The notes below the pieces were generated by a model, which was given only the letters and a program-made list of their open reading frames with translations, did no database searches and was not told where the DNA came from. Positions 57,855 through 64,000 of a stretch of DNA of 64,000 nt are shown here, one piece after another. The DNA lies in NCBI RefSeq assembly GCF_003007675.1, contig NZ_PXNP01000076.1, positions 124,001 to 188,000 on the forward strand, written 5' to 3'. The stretch's first letter is position 1, and the number at the start of each line of letters is the position of its first letter. Source of the DNA: Marinobacter fuscus. GTDB taxonomy: Bacteria > Pseudomonadota > Gammaproteobacteria > Pseudomonadales > Oleiphilaceae. A program made the translations under genes and the position numbers.

Positions 57855-59213
57855 ATGACCACCACCAACAGCTCGCTTCCAGGCCACCGGGAACAGTACC
57901 GGGCACTGGGCCTTTCCACGTTCGCCTTCACCCTGTGTTTTGCGGTGTGGACAATTTTTTCCATCATCGGTATCCGCATCAGTGAACAGCTTGGGCTGTC
58001 CGACACCCAACTCGGGCTGTTAATGGCCACGCCGATACTTACCGGTTCTATCAGCCGCCTGTTTCTGGGCATCTGGACAGACCGGTATGGCGGCCGTTGG
58101 GTATTCGGCATTCTGATGCTGACCACCGCCGCCTGCGTGTATCTGCTGACCTTCGCCACTACCTACGCGATGATGCTGGTGGGTGCTTTAGGGGTTGGGC
58201 TGGCCGGTGGCGCCTTTATCGTCGGGGTAGCTTACACCGCGGCCTGGTTCGAGCCATCCAGACAAGGCACCGCGCTGGGCATCTTCGGTGCGGGCAACGT
58301 TGGCTCGGCAGTGACTAACTTCGGTGCACCATTTCTACTGGTGGCCTTCGGCTGGGAAAAAACTGCGCAGATTTACGCCACCGTGTTGGCGGTGATGGGC
58401 ATGCTGTTCATTCTGCTGGCGAAAAACGATCCGCTGGCGGAGGAACGCCGCGGCGCCCGGCAGAAATCCTTTGCCGAACAGATGGCACCCTTACGGGAGC
58501 TTCGGGTCTGGCGCTTTGCCCTCTACTATTTCTTTGTGTTCGGCGCCTTTGTGGCGCTGGCACTCTGGCTACCCCACTATCTGATCGGCGTCTACGGCCT
58601 GGACATTAAAGCCGCCGGGATGATTGCCGCGCTCTACACCATTCCGGCCTCCCTGTTCCGGGTTCTGGGTGGCTGGCTGTCAGATCGCTACGGCGCCCGC
58701 CGGGTGATGTACTGGACGTTTATCGCGTCGGTGGTTTGTACCTTCCTGCTCAGTTATCCGCCCACCCGCTACGTGGTGCACGGCATTGATGGCGACCTCA
58801 GCTTCACCCTGGCCATGAGCCTGCCCGCGTTTGTGGTGCTTACCTTCATCCTTGGCTTTTTTATGTCGCTGGGCAAAGCCGCCGTCTACAAACACATTCC
58901 GGTGTACTACCCGAAGCACGTGGGCGCCGTAGGGGGTGTGGTGGGCATGATCGGCGGTATCGGCGGATTTATCCTGCCCCTGACTTTCGGCGTATTGAAC
59001 GACGTGACCGGCATCTGGCAAAGCTGTTTTATGCTGATGTTCCTGATCGTGGCGGCCGCACTGGCCTGGATGCATTACGCCATTCGTAAGGCCGAACGTG
59101 TGGAATGGGCGGCCCACACCGAGCAGACAGACCTGCCGGAACTGGCGTCACCGCAACTGTTCTACCCGCTCAGTCGGGGCCACAACACCCGCCCTCCCCG
59201 TAAACCCGACTGA
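57855..59213 (+). CDS. NarK1-like nitrate/nitrite transporter (MFS)
   Basis: A 452-residue MFS protein with 12 helices, LCFAVWTIFSIIGIRI near the N-terminus, the loop motif DRYGGRWVFGILML, and nitrate signatures GLAGGAFIVGVAYTAAWF plus GIFGAGNVGSAVTNFGAPF, and GFFMSLGKAAVYKHIPVYYP. This is the NarK1-type (proton-linked) branch. ATG at 57855 has AGGA upstream. It ends with a basic tail. No narGHJI genes occur in this window, although three transporters of this type do. Confidence 0.88.
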   Translation: MTTTNSSLPGHREQYRALGLSTFAFTLCFAVWTIFSIIGIRISEQLGLSDTQLGLLMATPILTGSISRLFLGIWTDRYGGRWVFGILMLTTAACVYLLTFATTYAMMLVGALGVGLAGGAFIVGVAYTAAWFEPSRQGTALGIFGAGNVGSAVTNFGAPFLLVAFGWEKTAQIYATVLAVMGMLFILLAKNDPLAEERRGARQKSFAEQMAPLRELRVWRFALYYFFVFGAFVALALWLPHYLIGVYGLDIKAAGMIAALYTIPASLFRVLGGWLSDRYGARRVMYWTFIASVVCTFLLSYPPTRYVVHGIDGDLSFTLAMSLPAFVVLTFILGFFMSLGKAAVYKHIPVYYPKHVGAVGGVVGMIGGIGGFILPLTFGVLNDVTGIWQSCFMLMFLIVAAALAWMHYAIRKAERVEWAAHTEQTDLPELASPQLFYPLSRGHNTRPPRKPD

Positions 59214-59317
59214 ACAACAGGCCCGGCGACAGAGCAGCAGCCATTTTCCTGCTTTGTCACCCGGGCCCGGGGCATTAGAATGCACGCCATTCCTTTTTGC
59301 TCCGGAGCCTTACCGCA

Positions 59318-60127
59318 ATGTCCATGGACATGAACCCCGCCAGTCGGTTTGCGCAACTCAAGCGCATTGAATCGAGCACGGTTTTTCAGACTGTGGTGAT
59401 TTCCATCATCATCCTTTCGGCCCTTACCATCGGCGCCAAAACCTACGATCTGCCGCCGTTGTTCGAGCACAGCCTGTCGGTGATGGACAACGCCATCACC
59501 ATATTCTTTCTGATCGAAATCCTGTTCCGGTTTGCCGCCTGTCCGCGGAAAAGCCGCTTCCTGATGGATGGCTGGAACCTCTTCGACACCCTGGTGGTGA
59601 TTGGTAGCCTGATCCCGCTGGATAATTCGGAAGCGGTATTGCTGGGCCGATTGCTGCGAGTGTTCCGGGTGCTGCGCCTGGTGTCGGTAGTGCCGGAGCT
59701 GCGTTTTCTGATCAACTCCCTGCTCAAAGCCATTCCCCGCATGGGTTACATCGCCCTGCTGATGTTCATCATTTTCTACATCTACGCGGCCATGGGCTCC
59801 ATGTTCTTCGCCAGCGTGGACGAAGAACTCTGGGGCGATGTGGCCATCTCCATGCTCACCCTGTTCCGGGTGGCCACCTTTGAAGACTGGACAGATGTGA
59901 TGTACGCCACCATGGCGGATTATCCACTGAGCTGGATTTACTACCTGACCTTTATCTTCCTGACCGCCTTCGTATTTCTGAACATGATGATTGGCGCCAT
60001 TCTGGAAGTGATGGGAGAAGAGCAGAATGCCCGCCAGGCACAACAGGCTCACGATGAGCGGGATGAGATTGTTCGCCAATTGCACGCCATTCAGCGTCGG
60101 CTGGATGAATTATCAAACAGGGACTGA
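59318..60127 (+). CDS. Voltage-gated-type ion channel (bacterial Nav/Cav-like)
   Basis: A 269-residue protein with six helices of the voltage-gated cation channel family. S4 is RLLRVFRVLRLVSVVPELR, with arginines every third residue. The pore loop LFRVATFEDWTDVMY (filter about residues 187-193) has E-D-W-T-D in place of the T-L-E-S-W typical of bacterial sodium channels. A cytoplasmic coiled coil follows (EEQNARQAQQAHDERDE). It would form a tetramer. The acidic filter hints at divalent or altered selectivity. Start at ATG 59318; two other ATGs lie within five codons. Confidence 0.85.
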   Translation: MSMDMNPASRFAQLKRIESSTVFQTVVISIIILSALTIGAKTYDLPPLFEHSLSVMDNAITIFFLIEILFRFAACPRKSRFLMDGWNLFDTLVVIGSLIPLDNSEAVLLGRLLRVFRVLRLVSVVPELRFLINSLLKAIPRMGYIALLMFIIFYIYAAMGSMFFASVDEELWGDVAISMLTLFRVATFEDWTDVMYATMADYPLSWIYYLTFIFLTAFVFLNMMIGAILEVMGEEQNARQAQQAHDERDEIVRQLHAIQRRLDELSNRD

Positions 60128-60489
60128 GCAGGAGGCTGGCACGCCATTCCTCAAAATACAAGGCTGCGCTGGCGCAGGCGGATTATCCAAGGCAGGGTGC
60201 TCCAACAGAAGCAACAACGTAAGCCTCGCTCCTTCGCTCATAGGCGTCGAGGGGACGCGCGCGTGGCGCCGGAGATTCTCTGTTTCATCGGCTTCAGACT
60301 GAAGCGCTTCGAAACCCTCACAAATAGAGCTCCACGCAGCAGTTTTTTTCCTTTGGGTTCCGCCTTCTGATCATCGTTTGCGCGAGCTATCAAAGATCAT
60401 GCGCAATCGAAAATGCGGAATTGCTCTAAACATTAACTGATTTTTCGGTAATATAATTAAATTAGCGGTATTACAGGGAGGCCAGGAAA
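60128..60489. other. 362-bp intergenic region without a recognisable gene
   Basis: No gene or RNA is recognised. The right end is AT-rich (TAATATAATTAAATTAG, 60449-60465) and probably contains the promoter of the Fic gene. A small CTTCAG-type hairpin lies near 60291. Confidence 0.5.
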
Positions 60490-62091
60490 ATGAATGAATG
60501 GGTGGGCTACGCGTGGCTGACGAAGACCCTTAATTTACCGGTCACCCAAAAACTTTCAATAGTTAGCCAGATCGGCCGAGATCGAAAGACATCATGTAAT
60601 GATGGAGTCCGCCATGAGGTATACCGCCCGCAAGCCAAGCCCAACGACACACCGGTTGCCCACCTGGCGTTTGCACTCAAGCATGAGGGGGTGAATCTGG
60701 AAGTATTGAGTCGCGTGTTTTCAGTGCTGAATAAACAGCAACTCAATGACTGGATTGCCTCAGAACCGAGCGGTCAGTACGCCCGCAAAGCAGGTTTTCT
60801 CTATGAGTGGCTAACAGGTGACCGCCTGGACGCCCCAAGTGTCTCAGGCAACTATCAGCCGATTCTGGATGCTCAAGAAGTCATCGTGGCCACCAATGTG
60901 ATTAAGAACCGTCGCTGGCGAATCGATGACAACCTTCCAGGAACTCCAGCCTTCTGCCCTGTCATCCGACGCACCGACCTACTGAAGCTGACTGAACACT
61001 ATGATGTCGCCAAACGCCTGGAAGATATAAAACAAGACTACGGCACCGATATGATAGAAAAGAGCGCAGTATGGCTCACCATCCGGGAATCCAGAGCCAG
61101 TTTTGCTATTGAGCATGAAGGTGACCAGAAGAGCAAGATTCACCGGTTTGCGTTGGCCATGGGACGCTATTGCGGGAAAATAGATGCACCCTTGGCTCCC
61201 GCAGCGTTGACTGAGCTACAACGGAGCATTCTGGGCACCAGCACCATCCGCCCAGGCCTTCGACAGTCGCCGGTGTTTGTGGGTTCCGGAACGCAGGAAA
61301 TGGGCACCTATGTACACTACATAGCGCCGGATGCCCGCAATATCGCACCCATGCTGGAAGGCCTCCAAACATTCCTGGAAAGAACACAAGGGGAAAGCCC
61401 TATCGTCCGCGCGGCTGTGGCCAGCTTCGGCTTCGTTTTCATCCATCCGCTGGCCGATGGCAATGGTCGGATTTCCCGGTTCCTGATCAACGACACTCTC
61501 AGGCGAGACGCGGCGGTACCAGAGCCACTACTGCTTCCGGTATCGTCCACGATCACCAGGTCAACCAATAGCCGAGCCACCTACGACAAAGTTCTTGAGG
61601 CCTATTCCAAGCCGATGATGTCCAGGACAGTTAATGACATACATTTTGGGGGCCGAACCCGCTATCCGGATGGCGTGGTGTCGGACTTTGAGTTCACGGG
61701 CAGCGATATTCTGCGCCCGAGCTGGCAGTATCCTGATCTCACGCATCAGGCGGAATACCTGTTCCACATCATCCATGAAACAATCGAATACGAGATGCGC
61801 TACCAGGTGCAAAGTCACAGTGCCTATATACACGCCCGGGATCGGGTGAAGGACGTGCTCGAAGGGCCAGATGAACACATCGATCGAATCATGAGGTCGG
61901 TTGAGCAAAACAATCTGTTGGTCAGCAACAAACTGAAGAAAGACTTCCCTGTGCTGGCGGACGTCGGACTAGCCAAAGACATCACTCAGATTGTCCGCGA
62001 CTACATCAACAGCAAGCCAGTGCGCGCTCCTTACGAACCGGAGGCGGAAATAGAAGCAATGCCCCCGACTTCCGCCGGCAATGACAAATGA
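60490..62091 (+). CDS. Fic-family protein (predicted AMPylator)
   Basis: A 533-residue protein with the Fic core motif HPLADGNGR (residues 319-327), which carries the catalytic His319 and a phosphate-binding loop. An S-x-x-x-E element (Ser204, Glu208) lies upstream, where class II Fic proteins keep their inhibitory helix; the following residue is His rather than the usual Gly/Asn. N- and C-terminal regions (about 1-170 and 400-533) are helical and unassigned. The protein probably transfers AMP to a target. GGGAGG precedes the ATG. It stands alone, without an obvious antitoxin gene. Confidence 0.88.
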   Translation: MNEWVGYAWLTKTLNLPVTQKLSIVSQIGRDRKTSCNDGVRHEVYRPQAKPNDTPVAHLAFALKHEGVNLEVLSRVFSVLNKQQLNDWIASEPSGQYARKAGFLYEWLTGDRLDAPSVSGNYQPILDAQEVIVATNVIKNRRWRIDDNLPGTPAFCPVIRRTDLLKLTEHYDVAKRLEDIKQDYGTDMIEKSAVWLTIRESRASFAIEHEGDQKSKIHRFALAMGRYCGKIDAPLAPAALTELQRSILGTSTIRPGLRQSPVFVGSGTQEMGTYVHYIAPDARNIAPMLEGLQTFLERTQGESPIVRAAVASFGFVFIHPLADGNGRISRFLINDTLRRDAAVPEPLLLPVSSTITRSTNSRATYDKVLEAYSKPMMSRTVNDIHFGGRTRYPDGVVSDFEFTGSDILRPSWQYPDLTHQAEYLFHIIHETIEYEMRYQVQSHSAYIHARDRVKDVLEGPDEHIDRIMRSVEQNNLLVSNKLKKDFPVLADVGLAKDITQIVRDYINSKPVRAPYEPEAEIEAMPPTSAGNDK

Positions 62092-62141
62092 CGCGTGAAT
62101 GGTTAATAGCAGGTCTTTGTAAATGTTTCCGGTGAGTAAGG

Positions 62142-62474
62142 TCAAAGCAGCCTCCCACCATTTTCAACCGGAAAATCCGGCGTTACCAAGGCCACGCCAC
62201 CCGCCTCCGTATGCACCCCGGTCACCAGGCATTCCGACACGAAAGGGCCGATTTGCTTGGGAGGAAAATTGGTAACGGCGAGCACCTGCTTGCCTTTAAG
62301 CGCTTCCTTGTCGTAGAGCTCGGTAATCTGGGCACTGGATTTACGAACACCAATCTCGGGGCCGAAATCCACTTTCAACTTGTAGGCGGGTTTTCGTGCT
62401 TCAGGGAAATCTTCTACCTCAATGATCGTGCCGATCCGTAGCTCTACCTTTTCAAAGTCATCCCAACGAATCAT
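62142..62474 (-). CDS. tRNA-binding protein (CsaA/YgjH-type OB fold)
   Basis: A 110-residue single-domain tRNA-binding (EMAP/Arc1p-like) protein: DFEKVELRIGTIIEVEDFPEA, the KPAYKLKVDFGPEIG strand and GKQVLAVTNFPPKQIGPFVS are typical. Related proteins are CsaA and YgjH. Start at ATG 62474 with GGAG upstream. It probably has a housekeeping RNA role. Confidence 0.88.
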   Translation of the reverse strand: MIRWDDFEKVELRIGTIIEVEDFPEARKPAYKLKVDFGPEIGVRKSSAQITELYDKEALKGKQVLAVTNFPPKQIGPFVSECLVTGVHTEAGGVALVTPDFPVENGGRLL

Positions 62475-62598
62475 ATTTTCACTCCTAAGCAACAAAGATC
62501 GATCAATAGACAGTTTCAGGCTCGGGCTGCCAGTTATGGTTTTCGAACCTGCAGTTTATAAACCCAGAGGGCAAGGAAGCTTTCGGATTACGGCAGCA

Positions 62599-63330
62599 TT
62601 ATTTCGATTTTCGGCGAAAATAACCGGGTGGTTTGCCGAAGTGGCGGGAAAAGCGATCACTGAAAGACGACAGTGAGCTGTAACCCACGGCGTCAGCAAT
62701 ACGCTGGATATCAAGGTCTGACTGTTCCAGTAAACGCCATGACTCCTGCATACGCAGCTCAGTCAGATAATGGTGTGGTGTCATGCCCATCTGCTTACGA
62801 AACAACTCGTAGAGCTGGCGAACGCTCAGGTGGGCGACAGTCGCGAGATCAGCAGCAATAATTTTCTGGTGGAAGTTGTCGTCAATGAATTGCTTTGCCG
62901 CAGATACCCGCCGATCCAGGTTCAGTTTGTCGCCGTGGCGCTCCTGCAGAAGCTGAATCAATAGCAGCAACATCTGGTGCTCTGTGTGAGATGAGCCGTC
63001 CCCGATTACCAGTTGCGAGTGCAGAAACCGAACGTAATGCAACAAAGCCGAATCCAGCTCAACAAAAAAAGGAAGCCGATCCAGTGCCGGGGCCAGGGCC
63101 TCTGGCAAATCCGCCACCAGAAACTGATTTACCTCCGTTGCAAAATACCCGTGATCCCTGCCGGAGGGGATAACAGCAGCCCGGCTTCGCTCGACAGCGC
63201 CCTCGGTTTTGTTGACAGACAGAGACAGCTTACCCAGCAAGGGCAACACCAGTTGGTGATGGCCATGAGTATGTTGTTTTCCCTCGTTATCATAACTTCG
63301 CAGGTGAAGGTTTACGCCGGACGATGTCAT
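62599..63330 (-). CDS. AraC-family transcriptional regulator with cupin-like N-terminal domain
   Basis: A 243-residue regulator: an N-terminal cupin-like domain (EGKQHTHGHHQLVLPLLG, with His residues) and a C-terminal AraC HTH pair (LATVAHLSVRQLYELFRKQM and IADAVGYSSLSSFSDRFSRH). The start is uncertain because no good ribosome site is seen before the ATG at 63330. It lies just downstream of the EamA gene on the same strand and may regulate it. Confidence 0.82.
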   Translation of the reverse strand: MTSSGVNLHLRSYDNEGKQHTHGHHQLVLPLLGKLSLSVNKTEGAVERSRAAVIPSGRDHGYFATEVNQFLVADLPEALAPALDRLPFFVELDSALLHYVRFLHSQLVIGDGSSHTEHQMLLLLIQLLQERHGDKLNLDRRVSAAKQFIDDNFHQKIIAADLATVAHLSVRQLYELFRKQMGMTPHHYLTELRMQESWRLLEQSDLDIQRIADAVGYSSLSSFSDRFSRHFGKPPGYFRRKSK

Positions 63331-63416
63331 ACACGGAGTATATTCGAATGTCTGTGTGTGCAGGAGCCACTTGCTATACGCCAGCAACCATACCTTTAAA
63401 ATTGACAGCCTGGACT

Positions 63417-64000
63417 CTACTGGCGAACGCTGCTTTCGTAAATAACCTTGCTCGTTCTCGGTTGCCAGAACATGATCACGTTTCCCGTGATAGTCAAACT
63501 CACTCCAATCATCGCCAGTGGTGTCCAGCTGTAGCCTTCGAACACCGTTGAGATGGCCAGAGCGACGATCGGAAACAACACGGTGGCATAACCCGCCCGG
63601 GCCGAGCCGATTCGGGCCGCTAATACAAGATAAGCGGTAAAACCAGCAACAGACCCAATAACCGCAAGGTAAACCAACGCCAACCAGTAGGCCGGGGTGG
63701 TTGAGAGAACCAGCGGCTGGCCACTCACAAGAATTATAGTCAACAACGCAAGCGCGCCAATACCCATGCCCCAACCATTGGCAGTGACAGGTGTGATCCC
63801 CAAGGCACTGTTTTTCCGGGAGGCCATAGTCCCAAAAGAGAACATCAGCGTGCCAAGCACAGCCCAGCCAATTCCCTGAAGCACGCCAAGGTGATGACTG
63901 GCGAATAGGTCGCGCCAGAAAACCAGTAGCAGGCCTGCCGTTCCTACGCTGCCGGCAAGAATGGTTCGCGCTGTAATTTGATCGCCAAAGAATAGCCGAG
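63417..64000 (-). CDS. EamA/DMT-family transporter, C-terminal part (runs off the window)
   Basis: About 193 codons are in the window and the frame continues past base 64000. It reads RLFFGDQITARTILAGS, then helices ending ALAISTVFEGYSWTPLAMIG, the usual end of the second EamA repeat. An internal GTG at 63884 could be mistaken for a start, but the upstream sequence is clearly part of the protein. Such transporters export amino acids or other metabolites. Confidence 0.85.
   Translation of the reverse strand, partial: RLFFGDQITARTILAGSVGTAGLLLVFWRDLFASHHLGVLQGIGWAVLGTLMFSFGTMASRKNSALGITPVTANGWGMGIGALALLTIILVSGQPLVLSTTPAYWLALVYLAVIGSVAGFTAYLVLAARIGSARAGYATVLFPIVALAISTVFEGYSWTPLAMIGVSLTITGNVIMFWQPRTSKVIYESSVRQ

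Overview
The window looks like the chromosome of a marine, facultatively anaerobic, denitrifying gammaproteobacterium of the Marinobacter type. This is inferred from gene content, moderately high GC and synteny; I cannot confirm the species. No rRNA, tRNA, CRISPR array or intact insertion sequence was seen.

Layout. 1-490: the 5' end of a probable anaerobic ribonucleotide reductase gene (nrdD), preceded by a cobalamin riboswitch, a Shine-Dalgarno-sequestering hairpin and a promoter. 537-11304: a YeiH-type exporter, a nitrilase-family enzyme, a ferric-reductase-like flavoprotein, a TetR/RND efflux operon, and ubiU-ubiV for O2-independent ubiquinone synthesis. 11588-24248: a nitrate-sensor-type chemoreceptor, a sodium:solute symporter with a 44-residue partner, hemN, an iron-sulfur photolyase, a periplasmic protein, a tandem HAD protein, a DUF2256 gene next to a decayed photolyase and a chemoreceptor tail, and a membrane-anchored AraC regulator. 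24409-30131: a beta-helix lipoprotein, a diheme cytochrome, a broken MFS gene, cadR with its operator and a cation exporter, and an AEC transporter.

30183-49562 is a denitrification supercluster. It holds norCB, a 4Fe-4S membrane protein, norDEF, a restriction-modification-like insertion (C5 methyltransferase plus frameshifted HNH gene), a leftward operon nirC-nirF-PhnD-like-norQ-small membrane protein, and the rightward nirS-nirDLGH-nirJ-nirE-nirN followed by a Crp/Fnr-type regulator. NirS reduces nitrite to NO and NorCB reduces NO to N2O. NirDLGH, NirJ, NirE, NirF and NirN build heme d1; NorD, NorQ, NorE and NorF assist NO reductase. Dnr/FNR boxes and NarL-like heptamer pairs precede norC, nirC/nirS and narK genes, suggesting joint control by low oxygen/NO and nitrate.

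49602-59213 continues the theme with WrbA, a hemolysin-III protein, a Yip1 protein, NnrS, three NarK-family transporters and a universal stress protein. 59318-64000 holds a voltage-gated-type ion channel, a Fic protein, a CsaA/YgjH-type tRNA-binding protein, an AraC regulator and the end of an EamA transporter.

Several genes are visibly decayed (photolyase, chemoreceptor tail, MFS, ABC-F, HNH), mostly by internal deletions. The points most worth a second look are the riboswitch platform at nrdD, the joint NarL/Dnr promoter layout, the two unassigned proteins inside the nor and nir operons, the tandem HAD protein with a D-W-H motif, and the mini-transporter subunit.
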